Shown: positions 11,602 through 24,330, counted from the stretch's first letter. The stretch: 64,000 nucleotides of DNA from Silene latifolia (GCF_048544455.1 NC_133536.1:28522152-28586151), one strand, 5' to 3'. Program-made: numbers and translations. Notes: generated by a model from the sequence alone, not told the origin.

Positions 11602-12945
11602 TGTAACACCCCCATACTCCAAGTGCCTTACCAGGACCACTCGGGTATGAAGACATCACCATCTCGGTCGCCCGAGGTATGATAATCAAATAGACAAAAC
11701 AGAAACAACGTTTATTATAAATAGTTTAATGAATAAATACAATCCTCAAAACCAAACCAAAGTACGATACAATATTCTCAAATGACTGTTTAATCGAAAT
11801 GTAAATAAACTAAGGCTACAATGGAAGACTCCTATCATCCGTCGTGGCATCCCGACTATCCCGAAGACTCATCTCAATACCTGCTCAATATCTGCTCACC
11901 ATCCCCGAATGGATCACCGCAGGTTTACAAAACAACACCGGGGTCAGTACTAATCACACAATCAATAAGGATAACAACAATAAGATAAACAGACAGCTGA
12001 ACTGTCACACACACACACACACACACACACACCAACTCCCATCATCTCAATACTGACTGTCCACCGGACCAGACCACGCGATGGGGGACCGCAGCCGTTC
12101 CCACCTAAGCCCCGCTCATCGTACGAGCGATAACCCTGTCCATTAATGTGCACATCCCCTTCCGTGGCGGGTTCCACGAAGGGCGAAACTAGGGCGTGAA
12201 GTCACTCCCGCAAGTGACCCCACTCAGCCGAGAACGCATCTCGAGAACCACAGACAACCAATCACAATCACAATCACAATCACAATCACAATTATCAAAC
12301 CAAACAACTAATTATAGCACATCACCAATATCCCATTATGGGACTAATACTGAGTAGGAAATCCTACCTGGAAAGCACAACAAGCAGACGGTATCTACAG
12401 CTGTATCAAAACGCCTCTTCTACGAATCCTCCTCCTATCATATAGCACATAAAGACTACCAATCACTCACTATTCATAAAACCCCCAATCTCTAAATTAG
12501 GGTTTAATCAATTCCAACAAAACATTATAAAAATTGTATTAAAAGCTTACCCTCGACGCAAGGAATCCAACGATACGAACTACGACACGAACTGACCGTC
12601 TGAACTCCGGGAATTGCTAAGAATGCGATTAGGAAGATGAAGCGGCTGCTTTCTTTCTTAAACAGGTTTTAGGTTTTGTAAAAGTGAATTAAAACAATGA
12701 CGGATATGTTTAAATACCTTAATCTCATAATTAACAAAACCCGAGAAAACTCCCCGTAAAACCGGACACTCGATCGAGTACCCAAGGTACTCGATCGAGT
12801 ACCCCCTTACTCGATCGAGTACCCCAGCTACTCGATCGAGTACCCAACAGGTCAGAAACTATTTTATTTCGCAACTTGCCCTTACTCGACAGAGTAAGGG
12901 CTACTCGATAGAGTACCCCAAGACATATAAATACGGAGTATTACA
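11602..12945 (-). mobile_element. 3' LTR of the Tekay element
   Basis: 1344 bp, matching 18542-19882. It contains a (CA)n run at about 12006-12032, an AATCAC hexamer array at about 12257-12292 and four perfect ACTCGATCGAGT palindromes with two degenerate ones at 12768-12918. Confidence 0.95.
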
Positions 12946-12958
12946 GTCTTCCCTCCTT
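12946..12958 (-). other. polypurine tract of the Tekay element
   Basis: The minus strand reads AAGGAGGGAAGAC immediately before the 3' LTR start TGTAATAC. Confidence 0.85.
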
Positions 12959-13146
12959 AAAAGGAACTTCGTCCCCGAAGTTCAAACCACTACTAAACAA
13001 AGGTACTCCCTAACATTCCCGACTCAGCAACCGAACATAAAACATGATACTAACCCAAGACAAACATCCCGACACAACATATAAAAGGTGTATAAAACTC
13101 TTGAAAACTCTCGCGATCATCTCCTACCCCACTAAAAGAAACAAGG

Positions 13147-13782
13147 TTACGTCCCCGTAACCATACATACCTGATCAAAAAGGAAAGGGTAACGCTCTTT
13201 CATGATATCCTCTGCCTCCCATGTAGCTTCCTCGGTCTCGTGGTTAGACCAAAGGATCTTAAGCAAAACTGTCTCACCACTCCTGGTCTTTCTAACCTTT
13301 CGGTCTAGGATCTGCTTAGGCACCTCAAGGTATGATAAAGACTCATCCAGCTCTAAGCTCTCTGCCTCCAACACATGTGACGGGTCACTCACATACTTCC
13401 GCAGCTGTGATACATGAAACACATTATGCACTCTCTCCAACGCAGCCGGTAAAGCCAAACGATAAGCAACTTCCCCAACTCGCTCTAAGATCTCATAAGG
13501 CCCTATAAACTTCTGACTTAGCTTGCCTTTCTTCCCAAATCTCATAACTCCACGCATCGGAGACACTTTCAGAAGAACCTTGTCCCCAACTTGAAATTCT
13601 ATGTCCCGACGATGTAGATCTGCATAACTCTTTTGTCGATCCTGGGCTGCTCTCATCCGTTCCCTGATCATCTTAATCTGTTCCACCATCTCATGCACCA
13701 TCTCTGGTCCTAAAACCACTTTGCCTCGGACTATCGTCCCAACAGATTGGACTCCTACACCTCCTCCCATACAAAGCCTCAA
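13147..13782 (-). pseudogene. integrase C-terminus and chromodomain of the Tekay element
   Basis: This reads in a separate frame from the main pol ORF because of indels between 13887 and 13782. It contains the integrase C-terminal region (RQKSYADLHRRDIEFQVGDK, GKKGKLSQKFIGPYEILERV, LPAALERVHNVFHVSQLRKY) and then a chromodomain (EVPKQILDRKVRKTRSGETV, LLKILWSNHETEEATWEAED). Chromodomains of this type are thought to direct integration to heterochromatin. The domain ends with MKERYPFLF, as in Tekay/Del elements. Confidence 0.9.
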
Positions 13783-13886
13783 ACGGTGCCATACCTATAC
13801 TTTGGTGTGATAGCCGTTGTTGTAAGAAAATTTCTATCAAGTCCAACCTCTCGCTCCCGGCTACCACCAAAATCCATCACACAAGC

Positions 13887-16061
13887 TCACAACATATCCT
13901 CAAGGGTCTTGATTGTTCTCTCGATGCCCATCTCTGTCGCAGGGATGAAATGCTTTGTACTCATCTTCAAAGTCGTTCCCAACGATTCCTGCAACTCCTT
14001 CCAAAACCTCGATATAAACCTCGCATCTCTGTCAGACACTATGTCCTTAGGGACTCCATGTAACTTAAGCACGTTCTTTCGATAGGCCATAGCCAGTTGT
14101 GCCTTAGTCCATGTATCTTTCATTGGAACAAAGTGAGCTGACTTGGTCAGACGATCCACTATCACCCAAATCATGTTGTTACCTTGTTGACTCTTAGGCA
14201 AACCCACAATGAAATCCATGGAAATGGATTCCCACTTCCACTCAGGCACCTCTAAAGATTGAATCTTACCTTGTGGTCTTCTCTGTTCCCCTTTTACTCT
14301 TTGGCATGTCAAACAACGGGACACAAACTCAGCTGTCTCTTTCTTCATCCCAGGCCACCAAAACGTTTTCTTCAAATCCTTGTATAGCTTGTCTCCACCT
14401 GGATGAACTGAATATGGTGTGCAATGCGCTTCTGTCATGATCGTCTTTTTCAACTCCTCATCATTAGGAACACACCACCTACCAACAAACCTCAAACTAC
14501 CATCTGTATGAATAGAAAACCGGGACACTGTCCCTTTCTCTACTCCAGCTCTCCACTCAACTATCTTAGGATCCAAAGCCTGCTTATCCCGAATGTCATC
14601 ATAAAACTCCAGATGTACTGTCATATCACCCATGGCATCTCCTTTCTGTATCATATGTATCCTAAAGCTTGCTACCTCATCCCTCAGCCTCATCAAAGAT
14701 AGAGCTGTACACAAGGAATGTACACTCTTCCTACTCAAAGCATCAGCTACAACGTTGGCCTTCCCTTCATGGTAGATGATTTCCATGTCGTAGTCGCCAA
14801 TCAACTCCATCCACCTCCTCTGTCTCATGTTCAGCTCCTTCTGCGTGAAGATGTACTTGAGACTCTTGTGATCAGAAAATACCTTAAAGATTGCTCCATA
14901 AAGGTAATGTCTCCAAATCTTGAGAGCAAACACCACTGCACCCAACTCCAGATCATGAGTAGGGTAGTTCTCCTCATAAGGCTTCAGCTGCCTAGAAGCA
15001 TAGGCAATCACTTTACCATTCTGCATCAACACACATCCCAACCCATTCTTCGAGGCATCTGTATAAACCTCGAAATTCTCGCTCCCTTCAGGCAATGCTA
15101 GGACAGGAGCTGTGGTCAAACGCTCCTTTAATGTTTGGAACGCCGTCTCACAACTCTCATCCCAACGAAACCTGTTCTCTTTCCTCATCAACGCTGTCAT
15201 CGGTCTAGCTATCTTGGAGAAATCTTTCACGAACCGTCTGTAGTATCCAGCTAAACCCAAGAAACTTCTAACCTCAGCGACATTCTTCGGTGCTTCCCAC
15301 TTTGTCACTGCCTCAATCTTCGCCGGATCCACAGCTACCCCATCCTTAGAGATTACATGCCCCAGAAAGGCCACTTTCTCTAACCAGAACTCACACTTGG
15401 ACAGCTTAGCATACAACTCATGATCCCTCAAAGTCTGCAACACAATCCTCAGATGCTCCTCATGCTCCTCCTTAGTCTTAGAGTAGACTAAGATATCATC
15501 GATAAACACTACTACAAACTGATCCAAGAACTGTCGGAAGATTCTATTCATCAAATCCATAAACACTGCCGGCGCATTAGACAACCCAAACGGCATCACC
15601 ACATACTCATAATGGCCATACCTTGACGTGAAAGCTGTCTTTGATATGTCCACCTCTCTAATCTTCACCTGATGGTACCCCGACCTCAAATCAATCTTAG
15701 AAAAGACTGTCGCACCACTCAACTGATCAAACAGGTCATCTATCCTTGGCAAAGGATACTTGTTCTTTATCGTCACACGGTTCAGCTCCCTGTAATCTAT
15801 GCACAGCCTCAAGCTCCCATCTTTCTTCTTCACGAAAAGAACTGGTGCTCCCCAAGGCGATACACTTGGTCTAATGTATCCCTTCTCTATCAAATCATCC
15901 AACTGCTTCCTAAGTTCCTCCATTTCCTTAGGACCCATACGGTACGGTGCCTTAGAGATTGGCCCCGTCCCTGGCTTCAATTCTACGGTGAAATCTATCT
16001 CCCTCTTCGGTGGCAACCCCGAATCTCCTCTGGAAAAACATCTCGCAAACTCTCCCACCAC
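13887..16061 (-). pseudogene. RT-RNase H-integrase of the Tekay element
   Basis: This long open frame of 724 codons covers RT ([33 protein letters not shown], the catalytic FIDDILVYS near 15490-15515), RNase H ([35 protein letters not shown]) and integrase. The integrase has its zinc site ([17 protein letters not shown] ... [10 protein letters not shown]) and the first two catalytic acidic residues ([21 protein letters not shown]). Near 13930-13980 the usual FHPAT...E block is garbled by several 1-2 base changes and the frame then stops. One of those changes turns an expected CTG into TCG. The product is therefore nearly complete but not continuous here. Confidence 0.92.
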
Positions 16062-16101
16062 CGGTATCTCGTCAATCGCCGGCTCTCTATCCGGTCATCT
16101 C

Positions 16102-16654
16102 TCACGTGGCACAAAATCGAGGACATCCCTTCCTCGAATACGACTTCAAGGTGACGGCTGCAATCAACTTAACTTTGGGTTTGACTAGAAACCCACGGTA
16201 AGACACACTAACACCCTTTGGACCTCTTAAAGACACTTTCTTTTGATGACAGTCTATCTTAGCCTTATACTTTCCTAACCAATCAATCCCAACTATCATC
16301 TCAAAACCATTAAAAGGAAACTCTAGCAAGTCTACAGGGAAATCGACTTGCCCAACTATCAAAGATACATCTCTAAACAACCTCCCACACGATACAGACT
16401 CACCCGAAGGTATGAAAACTTGCTCCCTAACAGACTCATATACCCTCAAACCCAACTGTTTTACATGACTCAAGACACAAACGACGAGAGCCCCGAATCA
16501 AACGAACAAACGTAGGAATACCATTAACAAGGAATGTACTGGTGATAACGTGCGCATCCTCCTCACCGCCTTCTTCTCCATCATGAACAACTTGCCATCG
16601 GTCTTCCGCCCACCTCCCCGGACAAGATCTTGGCTGATGCGGTCGGCTTAGCAC
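16102..16654 (-). pseudogene. aspartic protease region of the Tekay element, frameshifted
   Basis: Two overlapping frames are needed. The active-site triplet DSG is visible at 16491-16502 (FDSG on the minus strand) but in a third frame from its flanks. Downstream, LLEFPFNGFEMIVGIDWLGK gives the conserved protease C-terminal block. One-base indels on both sides of DSG disrupt the frame, either as real mutations or as sequence errors. Confidence 0.8.
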
Positions 16655-17736
16655 CCGACCCTTGATTGTTGTTGTTGTTGTTCATCGGTGTCTTCTGATA
16701 AGAATTACCACCGTTGCGGTTGCCTCCACTCTGGTAACTCGACTTCCCGGTTTGGCCATGATCCAGCCCGGTCATTGCTCGCATGAAGCTCTGCGCAGTC
16801 TCGAAAGATCCCGGTGCACTCGTGCACTCATGTCTCTTGTGGCCTACGCCACCACAACCAAAGCAGGTCACTCCCCAGCTATTACTCACACTCCCACGGC
16901 CACGCCCAAAGGAAGCCCCAGCACTAAACCCAGACCCAGAAGAAAATCCCTTAGACTGATTGTGGTTGCCCTTCTTGTGATTCGATTGGCCACCACCCTC
17001 GCTCTCAGACTTCCTCTTCTCCCCACCTAACCTCTCCTGAGCCATCTCCACCAACCTCTCAGCTCTTCCAGCCCTCTCATAAGCTTCCTTAACATCGGTA
17101 AGGATCCCCTCGGGTAACTTATCCATAATCGTGGTAGTCAACCCTCTCTCAAACCTCAATGCCAGGTTCTCCTCACTCAAACCCATATCCTCAGCATACC
17201 TGGACTTCTCATTGAACTGTCTGCGTAGTACTCGGCTCACCGACATCTCGTGATCATCTTAAACTTATCAAACTCTTCCCTCAACTTACTCCTCACATGC
17301 TCCGGCACGAACTCCTTCCTCACAGCCCTACGAAACTCCTCCCAAGGTATAGCAGGTAAGCCTTGGTTGGTGTATATCTCCTTAGCACTCACCTTCACTG
17401 AATCCCACCACTTGCCTCTTTGCCTCCCTCGGATAGAACGCACTGTTCCACTCTCATCTCATCAGGGCAATGAACCAAGTCTAAGATGTTTTCCATCTCT
17501 CTCGGCCAACTATCAAGCGATTGGGTTCCCCAACCCCTTGTATTTTTCGGGTTAAACCTCGCAATGTAGAGGCTGATCTTTGAATGATCAACCTCCTTCT
17601 CCTTACTCTTATCCTTGTCCTCATTCACTCTCTTCAGGGTCTCAGTAAGAGCATCCTGGTGCTCTAACATCTTAACGATGTCATCCGTGGTCATAAGCTC
17701 AGCTCTCGCATACAAAGCAGTTCTCTTGGGCGGCAT
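16600..17736 (-). pseudogene. gag: gag of the Tekay element
   Basis: The start ATG at 17736-17734 (MPPKRTALYARAEL) is the first good start after the leader. The capsid domain spans three frames (frameshifts near 17420 and 17240): FNPKNTRGWG, RGKWWDSVKV, IPWEEFRRAVRKEFVPEHVR, then EENLALRFERGL. A regular CCHC zinc knuckle (CFGCGGVGHKRHEC) lies near 16830-16875, followed by an Asn-rich stretch from a GTT repeat at 16667-16681. The second frameshift lies where an expected ACTGACGAG reads ATCACGAG. Confidence 0.85.
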
Positions 17737-17811
17737 CTTGAAGCTATATAAGAAAGGGGTAAACATAAACACACGTACTCAACTTCAAAACACGAAAACA
17801 CGATGCCCAGA

Positions 17812-18085
17812 ACCCACTCGATCGAGTTCCCAAACACACTCGATCGAGTAACGGGCTACTCGATCGAGTGCCCCACGTACTCGATCGAGTACCCAAACTC
17901 CAAACCAAACGGACCTTCGATCTCTTACACACTCGATCGAGTATCTAGGCTACTCGATCGAGTGACCCCCTACTCGATCGAGTACCCCTAGTTACTCGAT
18001 CGAGTGCCCCAAAACTCGATTCTGGACTCAAAATCGCCAAAAACCCACCCGATCGAGTCAGTCTCACTCGATCGAGTACCACTAA
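17812..18085 (-). repeat. palindrome array in the gag leader of the Tekay element
   Basis: Nine perfect copies of the 12-bp palindrome ACTCGATCGAGT plus one or two degenerate copies lie between the primer site and the gag start, at irregular spacing of about 15-60 bp. The same word occurs four times in each LTR. The remaining leader (18086-18527) shows no ORF or structure I can name. Confidence 0.9.
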
Positions 18086-18527
18086 TACGTAAGAGCTACT
18101 CGCATATTACGTCATATACTAACATGCTAAACTTTATAAAACCACATGATATCATAATAAATATGCTACGCATCTATTCTACTATCAACAAGATCAATTC
18201 ATCATGCTATTAAAGCCACATTGTAAACATCCAACATGTTATTCCAACATCAAGTCTACACATATATTACTTTTCTTTCACATTCTCAACTTCTCCTTCA
18301 ACATCCAACAATCACACACTTCATCACATTGTTAACAAGTTAACCAAGCACACACATGACTCGACAAACACTTTCCCATGTGACCGGTTCAAAGTTGTAG
18401 GGCGACCCCCGCGACTTTAGGACGTCTCCCAAGCCTTTGCACTAGCTCCTACAACTTTTACCCCGGGTTCATTTTAATTGACTCCCTATGTTCATTAAGT
18501 TCATTGGTTACAAGTTTCAGGATCGTC

Positions 18528-18539
18528 GCTCTGATACCA
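18528..18539 (-). other. primer binding site of the Tekay element (tRNA-iMet type)
   Basis: The minus strand reads TGGTATCAGAGC two bases after the LTR end. This is the standard initiator-methionine tRNA primer site of many plant chromoviruses. Confidence 0.95.
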
Positions 18540-18541
18540 TT

Positions 18542-18946
18542 TGTAACACCCCCATACTCTAAGTGCCTTACCAGGACCACTCGGGTATGAAGACATCACC
18601 ATCTCGGTCGCCCGAGGTATGATAATCAAATAGACAAAACAGAAACAACGTTTATTATAAATAGTTTAATGAATAAATACAATCCTCAAAACCAAACCAA
18701 AGTACGATACAATATTCTCAAATGACTGTTCTAACTCGAAATGTAAATAAACTAAGGCTACAAATGAAGACTCCTATCATCCGTCGTGGCATCCTGGCTA
18801 TCCCAAGACTCATCTCAATACCTGCTCAATATCTGCTCACCATCCCCGAATGGATCACCGCAGTTTTACAAAACAACACCGGGTCGATTACTAATCACAC
18901 AATCAATAAGGATAACAACAATAAGATAAACAGATACAAATTTGAA

Positions 18947-18978
<32 letters not shown>

Positions 18979-19882
18979 CTCCCATCATCTCAATATCGAC
19001 CGTCCACCGCCCACCGCCGAGGGGGACCGCACCGTTCCCACCTAAGCCCCGCTCATCGTACGAGCGATAACCCTGTCCATTAATGTGCACATCCCCTTCC
19101 GTGGCGGGTTCCACGAAGGGCGAAACTAGGGCGTGAAGTCACTCCCGCAAGTGACCCCACTCAGCCGAGAACGCATCTCGAGAACCACAGACAACCAATC
19201 ACAATCACAATCACAATCACAATCACAATTATCAAACCAAACAACTAATTACAGCACATCACCAATATCCCATTATGGGACTAATACTGAGTAGGAAATC
19301 CTACCTGGAAAGCACAACAAGCAGACGGTATCTACAGCTGTATCAAAACGCCTCTTCTACGAATCCTCCTCCTATCATATAGCACATAAAGACTACCAAT
19401 CACTCACTATTCATAAAACCCCCAATCTCTAAATTAGGGTTTAATCAATTCCAACAAAACATTATAAAAATTGTATTAAAAGCTTACCCTCGACGCAAGG
19501 AATCCAACGATACGAACTACGACACAAACTGACCGTCTGAACTCCGGGAATTGCTAAGAATGCGATTAGGAAGATGAAGCGGCTGCTTTCTTTCTTAAAC
19601 AGGTTTTAGGTTTTGTAAAAGTGAATTAAAACAATGACGAATATGTTTAAATACCTTAATCGCATAATTAACAAAATCCGAGAAAACTCCCCGTAAAACC
19701 GGACACTCGATCGAGTACCCAAGGTACTCGATCGAGTACCCCCTTACTCGATCGAGTACCCCAGCTACTCGATCGAGTACCCAACAGGTCAGAAACTATT
19801 TTATTTCGCAACTTGCCCTTACTCGACAGAGTAAGGGCTACTCGATAGAGTACCCCAAGACATATAAATACGGAGTATTACA
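18542..19882 (-). mobile_element. 5' LTR of the Tekay element
   Basis: 1341 bp. In element orientation it starts TGTAATACTCCG and ends GGTGTTACA. The same (CA)n, AATCAC and palindrome arrays occur as in the partner LTR (palindromes at about 19704-19855). Differences from the partner cluster at CAG/CTG sites. Confidence 0.95.
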
Positions 19883-19887
19883 GAGGC

Positions 19888-20800
19888 GGCTCAAGGGGTC
19901 TGAACCAAGGACATGTCGTCGGGAACATCTTAGAGTCTGTCGACTATCGGGGAGGGTCATTTAAAGTCCATTAGACTACGTAAAGAGGCTCGCCAGCCAT
20001 AAGAAGAGACCATACCTGAGATACCCCTGGGTGAAACGGGACTGAAGACGCTTCGGCAAAACTCTTTGGTCTGAAGATAACTTGGTGTCTGAAGGCATTA
20101 GGGGTCACAGGGATTCTGAAGAAACTTCTTAACACTTCCGAAGGCTAACTCTGAAGGCTATCTCTCACTAAAGGAAAGGCTGAAGGACAACTCTCTCTCT
20201 AAAGGACTGAAAGGGGACTTAACTGAAAAGGGGTTATCTGAAGATTGCTGAAAGGATTATCCTGAAGTGTCTGAAGAAATAAAGGATTATCTGAAGATTA
20301 CTGAATGGATTATCCTGAAGTGTCTGAAGAAATAAAGGATTATCTGAAGATTACTGAATGGATTATCCTGAAGTGTCTGAAGAAATAAAGGATTATCTGA
20401 AGGGAGGAAGGTTGAAGGAAGGATTATTCCAAAGGTTATCTAAAGGGTTGTCTGAAAGATTAAGGTAAGTTTCTGAAAGATCTGAAGGGTTTATCCTGAA
20501 AAGGGTTACCTAAAAGATATGAAGGTTTATCCTGAAAAGGGTTACCTAAAAGATATGAAGGATTACCTGGGGTATCCGCCTGTCTCTGTCCTCAAGCAAA
20601 CTCTCACTGGGGAATAAAACGATGATTTTGGGGAATCTGCCTGTCTCTATCCTCAAGCAAACTCTCGTTGGGTGATTATTGTGGTTGAATCTCCATGTCT
20701 CTAGAAGAACAGTGAACTCTCGCTGGGGGATTGTTGAGGTGTGTCGAAACATCGTCAGATAAAATCCGCTCGTTGTTGCAAGCGAAGTCTTGATAAAGTA
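19888..20800 (-). repeat. 3' untranslated repeat region of the nested Tat element
   Basis: This non-coding stretch is dominated by CTGAAGG/TTATCTGAAG words. A clear minisatellite covers 20231-20402: about 3.2 copies of a 53-bp unit. Around 20500-20570 a 38-bp unit occurs twice. From 20570 to 20740 a third unit (GCCTGTCTCTATCCTCAAGC type) is repeated about three times. The region lies about 220 bp from the polypurine tract when the Tekay insertion is removed, and parts of it match the outer element's 34970-35700 on the other strand. Confidence 0.8.
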
Positions 20801-23247
20801 CTGTTTCTGATACTTACCTGCATGGTTAGTAGCCACATAAGAATGCAATCTAATATATGCACGTAAGCAATTATCACATGGACCTCGAATGAGGAAACAC
20901 ATAAGTTTGTCGTTTGTATGGGCTTTAAACATAGGACTTGTCATGACACAGACCTTATATGGACGTGAAATATAGACTTAGGTTGGACTGGCGCGAAACT
21001 AACTTAGATTTGACGCGACACATGGATGACTTTGACATACTTTGTTTAAGCATGCGCAACCTCTAGCCAAGTGTGGGTGACAATGCGTATCAGTTCCAAA
21101 GGTATAAGAATTGCAAGAATGATGAAGGCATATAAAGGCAAGGCATGAGCCGTGGATCATCTGTCTACTAGGACTTCTTTCACCACCGTTTGTTGTAAAA
21201 GAGACTCTTATGAGGCACGATAACTTCGAGAATCGATCTAAGACCTTTGTCATTGTCCGGACCGAGTACTAGCTAGACTTAGAGGAATAAAGGAAGGGTG
21301 GCATCTTGGAAGAGAAGCCCCCCAGGATGAGAAGATGACTCTAGAATTTGGTAGAAAGAGACTGGGCGACAATAAGGAGCCCCCAGTATAGACGTGTTGG
21401 TTGTGGAAGGGATGTTAATTGAGGCTGGAAGGTTGAAAATTGGAATGGTTGATAATTGAGGTTGAAAGTTGGGATGGTTGTGTCCATGAGGACTGCCTAC
21501 GTATTCACGTAAAGTGAAATCAAACCAGATCGTAGTTCTGAGGTTTGGTTAATTTTGTTTGGGTGTTGTGGTTGTATCATTCTTGTGTAAGAAAGGACTG
21601 CCTACGTATCCACCTGAGTAGGTGAAATCAAACCATGCTCGTAGTTCGGGTGTGTGCCTAAGCTATGTTGTCAGGGCCTTAAAGTGCAGGGGTCACAAGG
21701 GTAATATTCCTTTGGTGACTCGAAGAATCGATTTGAGATAACTCCCTCTGATCATAGACCAAAGAGGTATAACTAATTTTGTAAAAATTTCCTTGTCATG
21801 TGAGCACACTTAGTGGACCCTAAGGATGATATGGGTTCATCCCGTCCTGAGTAGCAAAGTATTTGAAGACTCCGTGTATGGGTCAAGGCAAAACTGGATT
21901 GGATATTTGGGAATGTGGAGCTCGGAAATAAGAGGCTTTGATGAACAAATCTCTGGAGCTTGATTTTGTGGAGTTAAGGCTTAATGGGGTTATTGCTTGT
22001 AATGTGGCTAGGAAATGGAGTCTCTTGGCTTGATGTAGCCTGAGCGCATAAAGGTAGTTTAAAATGATATGGGTTCAAGTTTCCATGTCTTGGCCCTAAA
22101 GGATGGGTATATTTGACGAGCTTGAGAGAATTCTCAAAATTCCTAACTATCTCCCTGTAACGGTCTCGGTAAGGACTTAGGGTGTGTGATGTGTGAAAGG
22201 CTAAGTGACGGTGCTATCTGACCATCTTTATTGATGTCTTGATTCTATATAAACTTCAGCAGTATTCCGTTCAGTATTTGATTTCAGGCTTGTCCTTGAT
22301 TCAGACTCAGATTCTTGGTCTGGAATATATCTCAACTTTTGCTCAGATTCTTGATTCAGGCTTTTGAGAATGACTTTAACTTTGGATATTGACTTGCTTG
22401 ATTGAACCTCTTCTTTTGACTCTTTTGTCTTGGATCATGGGCATAAATGTGGCCTTGGATATTGACATCAGTTTCTCTTGATTGAGCTTTTGTCTTTGAT
22501 CATGGCTCGTATCGTCTAGGATTTTCTTGTTACCATGGATTTGGGTCAGACTAGCACCTTTGGTGTGAAAGAGTTGGTCTTTAGTAATACGGGGTTGTTT
22601 ATTGTGGGGAATGGGCTTGCCTTCCATCATGGATCGTTAACAAGGGAGATGGTTTGGATTCGTCCTAGAATCTCTTGAGATAGGCTCGTCCTAAACTGGG
22701 GTATAGTGAGGTTTATATTGCCAGACATGAAATAGGTAAGAAAACGAACACGGAGTTTCAGATCCTCTACAACTGAGAAAGGAACATCATCTAAGTGCAC
22801 TCACATCGACTGTCATGTGTTGTTGTTCATTTTAAAATGTCTCAAATCGATTCTTGTTGTCGCAGGAAAAGGATAAAAGAAGAGATAGGATAGAATATGT
22901 GGAGTGAAAATTGTACTTTTATTGAAATGGATAATGAATGTATTTAACATAGACTCGAGAAGACATGTGACTCGTGGGACAGCCCCCAGGTTGTCACTAA
23001 GAAATGGAAACGAAGAAAGATACTAGAACAATTGGGGAAAGAAAGCCTAAGACTCAGACTCAGACTCGGACTTTGACGTGATCTTAGATCTAGACTCGTA
23101 ATCATCAGCCCATTCTTGAACATTTTCTCTTCCAGCAACTGGTTTCGGCATCTGACTTTGAGCATTCACCCATTTGAGCACCACATCCTCATCATTGGGA
23201 ATACTAGAAGGATAACGATCAAGAAGAGTTTCTTGATAAGTGGTAGA
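20801..23247 (-). other. non-coding internal remainder of the nested Tat element
   Basis: I see no domain in 2.4 kb. Two copies of a motif with GACTGCCTACGTAT occur at about 21485-21535 and 21597-21650. The reverse complement, ATACGTAGGCA, is also found after pol in the outer element (about 29021-29032) and marks the post-pol region of Tat elements. At 23050-23080 a Ser-Glu coding stretch (minus strand) corresponds to the acidic linker before RT in the outer copy. Pol has therefore been deleted between this linker and the post-pol motif. Confidence 0.7.
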
Positions 23248-24330
23248 TCAATGAGGATTGCCTAAGCTACCTTGTGGGTTAAAAGTTGAGAGGGACAACT
23301 TCCCGTTTTCGATCATATCCTGAATGACATGTTTTAATTTGTAACATTTCTCTGTATCATGTCCTTTGCCTCTATGGTATTTGCAGTAGGCATTCTCATC
23401 CCATAACTTGGATTTCTTTTCTGGTTCGGGCGTAGGTCCTATAGGCTTCAACATTCGTTCTTCCATGAGTCTCTGAAAGGCATCGGCGTATCTAATACCA
23501 ATGTTGGTAAATTTCCTAGGAGGTGTGCCCTTATTTTCGGAAGCCTTTGGAGGGTTGTTAGGAATAGATCGTTCACTAGTTACTTTCTCCTTAAGACTAT
23601 CAAATTGAGGGTTTGTCTGGACACTTTTCATCTTAAGAGGTTGGGCATCAAGCTTCTTACTCATTTCAGCAATCTGTTTCTCCATGTTGGAAAGCCGAGA
23701 GTTTAGAGTATCAATGGCTCCTTCTAACTTGGAAAATTTATTGTCAAAGGCCCTGGAAAGCATGAGCATTCCATTTTGGATATTGTCGTCTTCAAGCACG
23801 TTGATCTCTTCGCTATCATGAGGAGCGAGGAGGTGAGAACAGTCTAGGAATGAGTCTTCATGGTCATATTTAATGATATTAGACCCAAGAGGGTCGGTCT
23901 TCTTGGATTTCTTGGCGGAAGGTGGCACAGGAAGCTTGCCATCCTCGATCATATCCTGAATAATATCCTTTAGACAAAAGCATTCCTCCGTATCGTGTCC
24001 CCTACCTTGATGGTACTGACAATATGAATTGCCCTTCCATCTAGGGAATATCTCTTCAGGGTCTGGGGTTGGACCTATTGGATGAAGTTTTCCTTGGGAA
24101 ATCAGTCTTTGTAGAGCTACTTCATATGTGGTTCCGAGGTCATAGAATTCCCTATGAGCTCGTCCCGGCCTTCTGGGTGGAGTTTGAAAGTGGTTAACTC
24201 CCTTTCCTTCATTGGCCTTCTTAGATGGGTGAGTTGTGTTGAATCTATGCCCTGGCCTTGGGGTATGAGAAGATGGTAAAGGTTTCATCATATCTATCTT
24301 CTTTTCCATATTGATAACATGAGCGCTCAA
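23248..24330 (-). pseudogene. gag: partial gag with duplicated zinc-knuckle module, nested Tat element
   Basis: The open frame has 360 codons but no ATG at its start, and a TAG precedes it at about 24334. Two copies of one module are present: FYDLGTTYEVALQRLISQGK...CQYHQGRGHDTEEC and FTNIGIRYADAFQRLMEERM...CKYHRGKGHDTEKC. Each ends in a C-x2-H-x4-H-x4-C knuckle followed by a DMIEDGKL-like helix. A coiled-coil-like segment (FSKLEGAIDTLNSRLSNMEK) lies between them. The capsid domain of the outer element is not found upstream, so this is a nucleocapsid-rich remnant. The outer element has only one such module. Confidence 0.82.

Larger units (their letters stand above)
11602..19882 (-). mobile_element. 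Tekay-type chromovirus (Ty3/gypsy), minus strand
   Basis: This 8281-bp element has LTRs 11602-12945 and 18542-19882, a tRNA-iMet-type primer site at 18528-18539, a polypurine tract at 12946-12958 and a 5-bp duplication GAGGC. Gag, protease, RT, RNase H, integrase and a C-terminal chromodomain are present in order on the minus strand. The chromodomain together with the iMet primer site indicates the Tekay (Del) branch. Coding parts carry small indels although the LTRs are nearly identical. Confidence 0.93.

Noticed and set aside
17812..18085. CRISPR-like appearance of the regularly recurring palindrome
   Set aside because: Spacing is irregular, the repeat is only 12 bp, the DNA is plant transposon, and the word also occurs in LTRs.
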